Positions 31,401 through 37,500 of a DNA stretch of 37,500 nt are shown piece after piece (positions within the stretch are counted from its first letter, which is position 1; each line of letters begins with the position of its first letter). The translations under genes and the position numbers were made by a program. The stretch comes from Priapulus caudatus (lineage: Eukaryota > Priapulida > Priapulimorpha > Priapulimorphida > Priapulidae): positions 28,242-65,741 of the forward strand of contig NW_014578317.1 of the NCBI RefSeq assembly GCF_000485595.1, in the 5' to 3' direction. The notes below the pieces were generated by a model, which saw only the letters and a list, made by a program, of their open reading frames with translations, was not told the DNA's origin and ran no database searches.

Positions 31401-32888
31401 GTGCACCACGTCTTGATATTCTCAAATATGAGGTGCTATTTCAATTGATTATGCAGATTTATCTTCATTACTACGATAGTTTATAATTAACATATATGAT
31501 ATTATCAGGATATTATCAGGATATTATCAGGAGTTAATAAAGACAAATTTGTCTTTATTAACTCCTGATATTATGTCACTATGTATTACATGTGCAGATT
31601 TATAACTGTGACTTAACCGTATATTGCAGTGTGCATGCAGAACTATTTTTATATATTCTATAGACAAGTAGACTGTTGAATAAACTATCTAGATTTTTAA
31701 TCTATAAAATTGTATTTTATCATTATATTATATTTATTTACATTTAATTATATGTAATTAAATTATTTTAGATTATTATTTATTCGTTTTTTTTCGTGCA
31801 TTTCTGCTCTTGTTTTTACACAGGAACTGCTGGCACACATCACACTGCTTGAAATGAGTATGGAGCAGGCGATGGCACTCAGAGACAGGTTATTCAGTGA
31901 TGAGACGGTTGCTGCGACAATGCATGGCAATCGGCAGTTAGAGAAGCAGACGCGAGAGGTTGAGCAACTGCTGTTGGCACTGCAGGAGCAGCCAGAGGTG
32001 GCCGTTCCTGGCGCCAGTCGCAGCTACACTGGATCAATCCTGCTGCACTTGTTTGACAGGGCACAGAAGGTAGGCACCACAAATATCCTGCAGTATCTGT
32101 ATGTAAATATATATAATATATCTATCATCTATGGTAGACACATTGCTGTTCTCCATTCTCCATATTCCTCCAAGAGTCAAATGAGCTTACAATCTGCCTT
32201 GAACATTCACTTGGCATCGTATTTCGATTTTCCTAATGTAATAAAAGTCGAGTTTGGCTGACTCAGACTCTGATCTGGAAGCCAAAATTGATCTTACATT
32301 AGTTGCTGTCTCTTTGCACAGTTCATTGTATGTTTTGTGGTGGATACATGAATACATAGATGTTTGTTTTGCAATGATCGTATAGTGGGGGCCTCAGAAT
32401 AAATTTAGTCTGAGTCAGAGGAGCTGTGAAGCTCCACTGGCCCTTCCACTGCCATGGTGCTTGTAGATCTGGGAGTTATTTCCAGTGCAGACATAAATCT
32501 GAAACGGCGGATTTATTGTCCGTGGCGTCCGATGTCTGTTAAACCGAGGGTGGCGTAATTTGGAAAATATTTTACGTATGGGCGAATTTACCTAGTCCTA
32601 GTTGTCATTACGTGGGGTAAAACGGTACGCCATGCCCAAGAATTCATTACAAAATTAGAATTTTGTTGATTTCAGCAAGCCGCTGGTCAGTCTTCACCAG
32701 ATGATTGCGCTCATCCAGGCTCACGGCACTCGTTTCCAGAGCCGGCGGCTCGGGAGTACATCCTGCGCACAGTTGCACCGCGACCTGCCCCGTATTCACG
32801 ACCCACACCACAGAAGATGTACTGTGTTATTCTAAACGAGGACTTTCGCCTAGCTTCTGCAGTGTCGCAGGACACCATGTTCCAGTAA
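19930..32888 (+). CDS. RAB3GAP1: RAB3GAP1 orthologue, Rab3 GTPase-activating protein catalytic subunit (21 exons, first coding exon not found)
   Basis: Catalytic subunit of the heterodimeric Rab3GAP complex. In animals it stimulates GTP hydrolysis by Rab3 and, with RAB3GAP2, acts as an exchange factor for Rab18 on ER membranes (family knowledge). The sequence shows 21 exons whose phases join without a break into 1,012 residues plus stop; human is 981. Collinear hallmarks are VFEITDFTTASDWERF at the N-terminus, FPPRAHCLSRW, ESKCNILLSSICIAL, EFVLELRYRWEHN, an acidic SDDDDEFYECED stretch (about residue 576), then GAHLRARMQSNCLLSDMEAF, FVRWYSPRDY and a C-terminal PRPAPYSRPTPQKMY. The arginine equivalent to the catalytic human Arg728 is present in LSSRMQIP (codon 30536-30538). 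All exons are open and all sites are GT-AG, so the gene looks functional. The start codon must lie in an upstream exon: there is no in-frame ATG before the acceptor at 19929. Residue numbers here count from the first visible Asp. Confidence 0.96.
20059..21970 (+). other. First visible RAB3GAP1 intron
   Basis: 1.9 kb, the longest visible intron. It contains a repeat-like block near 20,150-20,620 with AGGTCA half-sites and GTCC units, and a GC-richer block near 21,290-21,480 with CCAAT boxes. The 148- and 199-codon open frames here show no recognisable domain. Confidence 0.6.
20324..20337 (+). promoter_or_regulatory. DR1-type nuclear-receptor half-sites
   Basis: GGGTCA-A-AGGTCA is a direct repeat with one-base spacing, the form bound by RXR and HNF4 type receptors. 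A second group, AGGTCA-C-AGGTCA-A-AGGGCA, lies at 20491-20510. Both sit in an intron inside a probable repeat, so a function is unproven. Confidence 0.3.
21971..22133 (+). CDS. RAB3GAP1: RAB3GAP1 exon (residues 44-97)
   Basis: Follows acceptor tatag. It reads GTWDEISESASFADFKCK, matching the human SFADFK block, followed by a charged E/K-rich tail that is longer than in human. It leaves one base (G) for the next exon. Confidence 0.93.
22318..22396 (+). CDS. RAB3GAP1: RAB3GAP1 exon (residues 98-123)
   Basis: Reads MQDLISMDNDFPPRAHCLSR, nearly identical to the human block. It splits a Trp codon (TG|G) at donor gtaaaa. Confidence 0.95.
22720..22835 (+). repeat. Dispersed repeat, copy 2 (RAB3GAP1 intron)
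   Basis: Partner of the 17160 copy, in the same orientation. Confidence 0.45.
23321..23440 (+). CDS. RAB3GAP1: RAB3GAP1 exon (residues 124-163)
   Basis: Completes the split Trp codon, then reads FGIREFLVINPEDIADAVIG and ESKCNILLSSICIALNNTN. It leaves TG for the next exon. Confidence 0.95.
23703..23868 (+). CDS. RAB3GAP1: RAB3GAP1 exon (residues 164-219)
   Basis: The acceptor is the gtag ending at 23702, not the cag four bases later. Only this choice keeps the frame, giving CQVPMFVQVHERWRKLY and GPGIRTEFEMVHLKK. It ends in phase 0 at donor gtgagt. Confidence 0.93.
24096..24177 (+). CDS. RAB3GAP1: RAB3GAP1 exon (residues 220-246)
   Basis: Reads VKASVRFTYVVPYHNVWH, matching the human SIAIRFTYVL region but with a shorter following linker. 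It leaves one base (G). Confidence 0.88.
24476..24560 (+). CDS. RAB3GAP1: RAB3GAP1 exon (residues 247-274)
   Basis: Reads DFDTSLGGDHYRFPTFTDLP then FGASEDPI, equivalent to human LPFGACEDPI. It ends with AG of a split Ser codon. Confidence 0.92.
24738..24806 (+). CDS. RAB3GAP1: RAB3GAP1 exon (residues 275-297)
   Basis: Completes Ser, then reads ELHLAVTWPSLAVEMISDNE; human has SELHLATTWP. It leaves TC at a gtaagt donor. Confidence 0.93.
25030..25103 (+). CDS. RAB3GAP1: RAB3GAP1 exon (residues 298-322)
   Basis: Reads SDLDPSRAPQWSLRVRMNKE then PQCLL, matching human YSDLDPIQAPHWSVRVRK. The donor gtgagt follows a single leftover A. Confidence 0.94.
25637..25720 (+). CDS. RAB3GAP1: RAB3GAP1 exon (residues 323-350)
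   Basis: Reads SQCLSEFASICHRNETQGEL, aligning with human VTEFFKICRRKESTDEIL. The acceptor gctag sets the frame. It leaves one base. Confidence 0.9.
26142..26291 (+). CDS. RAB3GAP1: RAB3GAP1 exon (residues 351-400)
   Basis: Reads IGQALQKLTEPEISVPLPSV and VMKQARRGIRKRV, matching human ALSKLTEP and the following basic stretch. It leaves one base. Confidence 0.92.
26575..26699 (+). CDS. RAB3GAP1: RAB3GAP1 exon (residues 401-442)
   Basis: Reads DMLNELLDFLFPDAVDPTYM; human has LLFLFPDAV. A charged linker follows. It ends in phase 0 at gtatgt. Confidence 0.92.
27049..27242 (+). CDS. RAB3GAP1: RAB3GAP1 exon (residues 443-506)
   Basis: Reads FKSLKSAPPYCLTFKLAICL and IWHEFVLELRYRWEHNYGIP, strongly conserved with human. 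It leaves GA at a gtaagt donor. The following 1.5-kb intron holds the nested transposon. Confidence 0.95.
27276..28361. mobile_element. TIR transposon (hAT-like), inside a RAB3GAP1 intron, with nested repeats
   Basis: The left end TAGGGCTGTAACGAATACAC and the right end complement TAGGGCTGTAACGATACACT are inverted repeats. Flanking ATATATAT on both sides suits an 8-bp duplication but lies in a TA microsatellite. The left 96 bases are tandemly duplicated (27275 and 27371). Inside are a TG/GC microsatellite, a second terminus-like sequence (28015-28044, complement starts CTAGGGTTGCAGCGG) and a hairpin (28052-28064 with 28125-28137). No transposase frame. Confidence 0.65.
27620..27745 (+). repeat. 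TG/TGCG microsatellite
   Basis: GTGTGCGTGCG-type array within the intronic transposon. Confidence 0.85.
28362..28403 (+). repeat. TA microsatellite
   Basis: Pure (TA)n immediately after the transposon's right end. The matching TA tract on the left suggests insertion into a TA microsatellite. Confidence 0.85.
28722..28776 (+). CDS. RAB3GAP1: RAB3GAP1 exon (residues 507-525)
   Basis: A 55-base exon. With the carried GA it reads DVEAGSPNMAHSLLHQKLQ, matching human CCLLHQKLQ. The phases on both sides confirm it. Confidence 0.92.
29031..29501 (+). CDS. RAB3GAP1: RAB3GAP1 exon (residues 526-682), acidic low-complexity region
   Basis: The longest exon. It opens MLSCCVQKKRK (human MLNCCIERKK), passes through Ser/Thr/Gly-rich sequence to SDDDDEFYECED (human SDSEEEFFEC), and closes with EPLYIPITQ. 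The expansion here and in the second visible exon explains most of the extra length over human. Confidence 0.94.
29787..29997 (+). CDS. RAB3GAP1: RAB3GAP1 exon (residues 683-752), start of catalytic domain
   Basis: Reads EPAPLTEDMLEEQAEVMARL, then LRARMQSNCLLSDMEAFKAA and EDFVRWYSPRDY. This is the most conserved block of the family. It leaves one base. Confidence 0.96.
30522..30643 (+). CDS. RAB3GAP1: RAB3GAP1 exon (residues 753-793) with catalytic arginine
   Basis: Reads GKLSSRMQIPGNLWQEVWET then AKPVPARRQKRLFDD. The Arg of SSRM aligns with human Arg728, required for GAP activity in the human protein. Confidence 0.95.
30851..30950 (+). CDS. RAB3GAP1: RAB3GAP1 exon (residues 794-826)
   Basis: Reads VLHFLAGLRPSQVALYMMPI then VIHVALVRISELG; human has VLHYLAIQKP. 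Of the possible donors, gtgggt at 30951 is the one whose phase fits the next exon. Confidence 0.86.
31332..31432 (+). CDS. RAB3GAP1: RAB3GAP1 exon (residues 827-860)
   Basis: Reads FQKSLQEIGKKAIRLARAPR, aligning with human VKKIIKQI through HFPNPEDKKLEE. It ends in phase 0 at a weak donor (gtgcta). Confidence 0.83.
31528..31567. mobile_element. Micro-foldback element, 40-bp perfect palindrome in a RAB3GAP1 intron
   Basis: Left arm CAGGAGTTAATAAAGACAAA is followed by its exact reverse complement. It matches the 16,700 copy except at two positions per arm. Flanks are ATATTAT at 31521-31527 and 31568-31574. The left side carries GATATTATCAG three times in tandem (31498-31530), the last overlapping the element start. 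Confidence 0.75.
31824..32069 (+). CDS. RAB3GAP1: RAB3GAP1 exon (residues 861-942)
   Basis: A helical, Glu/Leu-rich segment containing VEQLLLALQEQPEVAVPGAS and ILLHLFDRAQK, matching human LLEQPEVLVTGAGRG and IIHKLFVNAQ. Confidence 0.93.
32676..32888 (+). CDS. RAB3GAP1: RAB3GAP1 last exon, C-terminus and stop
   Basis: Reads AREYILRTVAPRPAPYSRPT then ILNEDFRLASAVSQDTMFQ and TAA at 32886-32888. Human ends KEDFRLAGAFSSDTSFF, so the C-terminus is complete. Confidence 0.96.
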   Translation, partial: QAAGQSSPDDCAHPGSRHSFPEPAAREYILRTVAPRPAPYSRPTPQKMYCVILNEDFRLASAVSQDTMFQ

Positions 32889-33233
32889 ATGCAGGTGGGC
32901 AAGTTATTCACTATCAAGTCTTGACAGCCGAGGGATAATGGCACGTGTTGGCAAGCGTCAACTGCAGTGTGATAACTCATTTAAATGCTGTTTGTGAGGT
33001 ACTGGCTTCAGCTTAAAATAACCGTCAAGTACCAACTGGCTTTGGTGAGACTAGTAGCTTATCATTTATAGTATCAATGGCAATCAGCAGCTCTGCCCAG
33101 CACATACAATAATAACATCCGTAATTTCAAGATCCTTAGTCTTATAGTGCAAGAATATACGAGTTCCAAGCATCATATTGTTGTAACAGGGTCTTAGAGC
33201 ATTGAGAGCAGTATCTTTCCCACTACCTAACAC

Positions 33234-33239
33234 AATAAA
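33234..33239 (+). terminator. Polyadenylation signal AATAAA, probable end of RAB3GAP1 mRNA
   Basis: The hexamer AATAAA lies about 350 bases after the RAB3GAP1 stop, giving a plausible 3' UTR of that length. Another AATAAA occurs near 33438 and could be an alternative site. Confidence 0.5.
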
Positions 33240-33259
33240 AGTTCAAGAAGTGATGGTGC

Positions 33260-34637
33260 TGCAGCGTAGTTCTCTGATCTGTATTCTTGCTCTTAAATGA
33301 TGGACATCATTTATAAATGGCAGTGTTCATGATCTCTTTTTATGATTCATTTTGCAGTCGTTTTTAGATTTGTGTTGGGTCTAGGGTCTTCACTATGCGA
33401 TTCCTGCAATCATGTATGTACATTTATGTCAGTGTATATAATAAATGTGATTTGTGTTTACATAGAGCTGTAACTGCTGGCAAATATTTTATTCTTAAAT
33501 GACAACCATTACACTGAGAGATGTTTTAGAGTCATCTGCTAGTTATTGTAAAATATTATGCTATAATATCAAATAGACCCGATCCTTACAATTTCAATGT
33601 GAATCTTAAAAACTGGTTCACACAAGTTAAATATGTAGGGTGCATGCACACACATACCATTAATTGAATAGTGTAGGTCTAACAATGCAGATGATAAATC
33701 ATTACTGAAATGAAATGGAATCTAAAACATGGACTCCTATGATTAAAAAGACATTTTTCTCAATCACTCCACCCACGTATGTACATACAATTTCCACCAC
33801 CTTTGTCCTACCGAAATCCCATGAGGTGTCACCCACAGTTTAACCTTGGCGTAAATCGGTTGTGTAATGAAAGCCCAACTTGTTAAACATGCACATCCGA
33901 ATACTACAGCGATTATCACAGGAGCCACTCAACACGCATGCATAAACCATACCATCCAGGGTACCGGAGACATGATTAATTCATGTTATTTTCAGTAAGA
34001 CACCACAGCTTATCAAACAGCAAGTCGAGTTGATTAACCTGGTACTTTATCAGTGAGCCCTTCATCAAAAACTAACATCCCAAGTTTACATGGGCTTGAG
34101 ATTGCACAGCAATCTGGCATCCAACATGAACTTGTGAAGAAAATGCAGTCCGTGCATAGCTGGGTAGAAAGCTGTCTGACATTAGGGTCTGACCTTTCTG
34201 GGATTTTTTTTATATCATTTTTCAAACCTAATTAGCTTGCACACGATTTACTAGACCAGCAGAGTATTACCACTTACCAAGCACAATCGTCATCTAAATG
34301 ACTTCAATGAACGTTTACATATTGTGGTTAATGTTAGCACATATTGTTTCGATATCAGTGATTGCTCTTGCTGCAGGACAGTTTACAAACGAACTGAACA
34401 TTACAAAAATCCACCTTTCTTGACTAGCTAACAGCCTCATTTCATTTCACAGTTGATACTGATTAACAAATATACGGGGACCACTAGGGGAAATCCTTGG
34501 ACGCGTATCCGAGCATTCTAGCAGCTGTAAAACAATGACAAATGTAAAACAATTGGCTATACAACCAATTCTGTACGCAAGAAATGAGTAAAGGACATTC
34601 AAGCAGCCCCGACGATGAATTTACTAGGAACTGACTA
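33260..34637. other. Intergenic, no gene seen
   Basis: The gap between the convergent RAB3GAP1 and DNAJB11 3' ends. Only short unrelated open frames are present. Confidence 0.5.
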
Positions 34638-34640
34638 TTA

Positions 34641-34923
34641 AGCTAGCAGCACACTTCACCATTTTCGTTGCTCGTACAGGCAATTTTCGTGGTCGGCAAT
34701 TTTTGTGGCCGTTGCCCCGTCACAGCACACTTCACCACAAGTTGCCACCACGAGCAATTTTCGTGGTGAGAAATCAAACCGGTTTGATTCTCGGCAACTC
34801 GTGGTGACCACTAAATTTCCGTGGTGAGTGGTCGTTGCCGGCCCCCGCACACTTGGCCATTTTTGTGGTGACCACGAAAATTGCCTGTTCGAGCAACGAA
34901 AATGGTGAAGTGTGCTGCCCGCT
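34641..34923. mobile_element. PIF/Harbinger-like MITE, 283 bp
   Basis: Terminal inverted repeats of about 50 bases: the left starts AGCTAGCAGCACACTTCACC and the right complement starts AGCGGGCAGCACACTTCACC. The flanks are TTA on both sides (34638-34640 and 34924-34926), the 3-bp duplication typical of PIF/Harbinger. The interior repeats the CAGCACACTTCACC motif and TTTTCGTGGT blocks. Confidence 0.75.
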
Positions 34924-35050
34924 TTAGTTGTTGTGAAAGTCATAGACTCACATTCTTTGTTTTGATATAGGAATGATTGAAAATTGCTGCAGTTCTACAT
35001 GTGTATTTCCAGATAGATTACTATAACCTAAAATATATGAATTGAATATA

Positions 35051-35111
35051 AGCACGAACCTTGTGCATATATTGAACTGTTGATTCAACATACGTAAAAT
35101 AGGTTCGTGCT
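35051..35111. repeat. Small inverted repeat
   Basis: AGCACGAACCT at the left and AGGTTCGTGCT at the right, about 39 bases apart, in AT-rich intergenic DNA. Confidence 0.5.
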
Positions 35112-35778
35112 AATAGTGATATATTTTTACTACTGTTTAGTCTTAATACAGCAAGTACAAAACAAGCACGTATCAGGAAATGCTGAGTGAACTTTGTTTT
35201 CATTATAGTTCATATGACATGTGTTCATCATTCAATCAGTAACACGGGATACATATTTTCGAATAGTTTGAAAAAAAAACTAATGCATTATTTACAAAAC
35301 AATTGCCTAAAATATTCCCATGGACTTCATCATTGAGGCGAGGCTGTACAACAGCATTTCACATAACTAGTAGTACTGACAACAATGCTTCACAATGTCA
35401 AAACCACGACAGTGTTAAAACAGACCAGCAAACACTGAAGTAAACCCAAACTGATATACCCAAAATTCTATAGGTGCATGGCGAATGTTTAACAAATAGT
35501 GATTGCATTAGATTGATATGTAAATGCATTTTAAATACAAAGAAAACATTGCAACAAAATCAAAGGATCACACGGTAATGGCAGGCAAAATTGCGACTTC
35601 TAGTTTAAGATGACCTGTTCAATGGTGATATTAACATAAGAGACTGTGATGGTAAATCCTCACACATTTTCCTACAGATATCACAGGAATCCCTTTGGTG
35701 ATACCACATGTATTCATGCCATGGTTCCACATGTGTGGGGCCATCCACATCAATCAGCTGTGTACATCTGCAGAAACC

Positions 35779-35784
35779 TTTATT
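35779..35784 (-). terminator. Polyadenylation signal AATAAA, probable end of DNAJB11 mRNA
   Basis: TTTATT on the plus strand is AATAAA on the DNAJB11 strand, about 270 bases after its stop. A second copy is a few bases further along (near 35793). Confidence 0.5.
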
Positions 35785-36051
35785 GTACACAATTTATTAT
35801 GAAGAATCATTGATAAGTACATTAGATGTAATTATATTAGAAAGAAGACTAATTCCACACTGAATGTCATGCCACCACACCAGTGTAGACCTCTGAATTC
35901 AATAGTTCACCGTGTGTTGATGCCGAGTTTGTGCACATATGACCAGCAGGAATCCAGTTGCCATTGTATTACTACTATCAAACTGTACAAAACACGCCTA
36001 TGAAAATATCCAGAGTTAACGGGTACATTTACTTGTAACACTTCCTAGGCA

Positions 36052-36116
36052 CTAGTACCCTCGTAGTCCATTGTAGCTTTTAGGCTCTGACATCTGTTTC
36101 AACATGTCTTTCAATG
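36052..36116 (-). CDS. DNAJB11: DNAJB11 last exon and stop
   Basis: Encodes [20 protein letters not shown] then TAG (36054-36052). Human ends [20 protein letters not shown]. Confidence 0.93.
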
Positions 36117-37222
36117 CTGAAAACAAGATATATCCATGGTTATAGTTAACACATTATACATGTTATACCTAAATGCACAAATTAAAAAAAATTCTTCAGA
36201 CTAATTGACAGAACTCTTCTCATGTGATTTGGAAAACTGCAGAATGCTTCACACAGCCCATTCGGGCATCACTAGCCATGTCACCAAGACCTAAAGGTCA
36301 CATGCAGCAAAAACAGAAGAGCATCACAGACCAGGGGTAAGTTCACTAGACAAACAGTTTTGCTTCAGTTGCACATTCATAGGACCATTTTCCTGTGAAT
36401 TTGCCAGTGAATTGATGTTGTTGACATTCTAATGATCTGAATTTTAACTGAATTTGAATTCATGCTCAAGCCAATATATGTAAAACTGTTTTATAAGAGG
36501 TAACATAGTATAGTATACAGACTATATATTTCACCCCTTAGTTATTAAAAGATAATAACTTTAAAGGTATTTACATAGATATCTATAGTCTTATAATTTC
36601 GTGTCCTCGTACCAACACGGAATATGAATAAAAATATAAAATTACAGATAAAACTTAAACATTACATGTATTTGTAGGTTCACTTACTTTCTTTATCTGC
36701 ATTGCTGAGTTCACCTTTGGGAAACTCTACATCAAAAGTTATGTATAACGTGCCCCTGAGGTTATTGTTATCATAGTGGATCATCCCTTCATCTTTCTTT
36801 CGTATTCTTGCACCAGGCCACGTCACTTTATCTCGGGTTACATGGACCTGATACAAGCAAAGCAGAATCACGTTTTAAATCTAAAGCAGCGAAAGTGAAT
36901 TTCAGGTGAGTATCAAGTGATGATTGTGGTAACATACAAATCTTAGAAAGGCAAACTAGGCAACGCTTTGAATTTTTCCGTCATGTCGATATATACATAT
37001 TAATGACACTCAAGAATTAAATGCAGCATGCAACTAGTGTACATATTTATATCACATTTAGACATCAAACAAAATTATCAACACTTATTCCTCGAGAACC
37101 CGAGACTTACCAGATGACCATCTAGATGTTTTATATCCATTTCAAAGCCAGTCAGGGCCTGTTGCAATGATATTGTCACATTTGTATACAAATCGTCTCC
37201 CCGCCTTTCAAAAACTTTGTGC
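36052..37222 (-). CDS. DNAJB11: DNAJB11 (ERdj3) orthologue, C-terminal three exons
   Basis: ER-lumen Hsp40 co-chaperone that binds unfolded clients and hands them to BiP (family knowledge). Three minus-strand exons are visible: 37222-37111, 36847-36688 and 36116-36052. They encode the C-terminal substrate-binding domain: [60 protein letters not shown] and a C-terminus SYNGLRGY followed by TAG. Human has [19 protein letters not shown] through VYNGLQGY. Phases between exons are consistent (G+CAC; phase 0; A|CA). The J domain, the cysteine-rich part and the signal peptide lie beyond the right edge of the window. Confidence 0.95.
36688..36847 (-). CDS. DNAJB11: DNAJB11 exon, second from last
   Basis: Begins in phase 0 with [18 protein letters not shown] and ends [13 protein letters not shown] plus one base, at donor gtaagt. 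Confidence 0.95.
37111..37222 (-). CDS. DNAJB11: DNAJB11 exon, third from last
   Basis: Follows acceptor ttcag (read on minus) and ends before gtaag. It encodes [20 protein letters not shown] and continues to HLDGHL. Confidence 0.95.
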
Positions 37223-37500
37223 CTGAAATAAACCCAAAATAAAGCAGATGACTAACATGGACGGTGTTAATTTGCATAGTCAATTATCCCTTTACAATGG
37301 TAAAGCAGAGGCCAAAAAAAGTCCAGAATTGAATACAGTTACTTAATGATTTATACTGTCTGACACCCTGATTAATCAATAGCTAAAAATTTTGCTATAC
37401 ACACTGACATGAGCAAAATTCTAATACCTCTGATAATTATTGTTGTTGGAAAAAGGATAAGTGTGGTTTCAATCACTACCCAGCAGCCTGTCTGTGACTA

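Noticed and set aside
19930-32888. RAB3GAP1 as a pseudogene, because of many repeats and a missing start
   Set aside because: All 21 exons are in phase with intact splice sites, conserved motifs, a conserved catalytic arginine and a natural stop.
1-37500. tRNA or rRNA genes
   Set aside because: No B-box-like GGTTCGA with a matching acceptor stem was seen on either strand by eye.

Overview
This is a nuclear genomic window from an invertebrate animal. Spliced genes with GT-AG introns, AATAAA polyadenylation signals, TTAGGG-type interstitial telomere repeats and abundant microsatellites show it is eukaryotic, and the two recognisable proteins are animal-type RAB3GAP1 and DNAJB11. The moderate intron sizes (roughly 0.1-1.9 kb) and the repeat content fit a marine invertebrate, possibly a sponge, but the lineage cannot be fixed from the sequence alone.

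Layout. Positions 1-19,900 contain no gene I can support. They hold CA, CT and GATA microsatellites, a ~180-bp tandem satellite (10,341-11,415) and many inverted-repeat, MITE-like elements. The densest repeat cluster (15.2-19.9 kb) includes a pogo-like MITE, a nest of telomere-like and CCGG-rich palindromes, a large inverted repeat with the same peptide frame in both arms, and an hAT-like MITE. From 19,930 to 32,888 (+ strand) lies a nearly complete RAB3GAP1 orthologue. It has 21 exons encoding 1,012 residues plus stop; only the short first coding exon with the ATG is not located. Its introns carry a nested TIR transposon (27,276-28,361) and other repeats. A 3.2-kb intergenic gap holds a Harbinger-like MITE with TTA target duplications. 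The last three exons of DNAJB11 (ERdj3) run on the minus strand (37,222-36,052), so the two genes converge.

The two proteins both act at the endoplasmic reticulum and secretory pathway. RAB3GAP1 is the catalytic subunit of the Rab3 GAP / Rab18 GEF complex, and DNAJB11 is an ER-lumen Hsp40 co-chaperone. They share no known complex, and their convergent arrangement does not suggest co-regulation.

The most unusual observation is a family of tiny foldback elements of 30-40 bp (11,643; 16,700; 17,577; 19,350; 31,528). Each is a hairpin that begins CA(R)(R)AG, ends with its reverse complement, and is flanked by an exact 7-bp target-site duplication fitting MTNNTAY. Copies differ from each other, yet the two arms of each copy match perfectly, so the changes always occur in both arms. 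At least two copies landed in the centre of an older palindrome. They may be a miniature mobile element whose copying passes through a self-templating hairpin.
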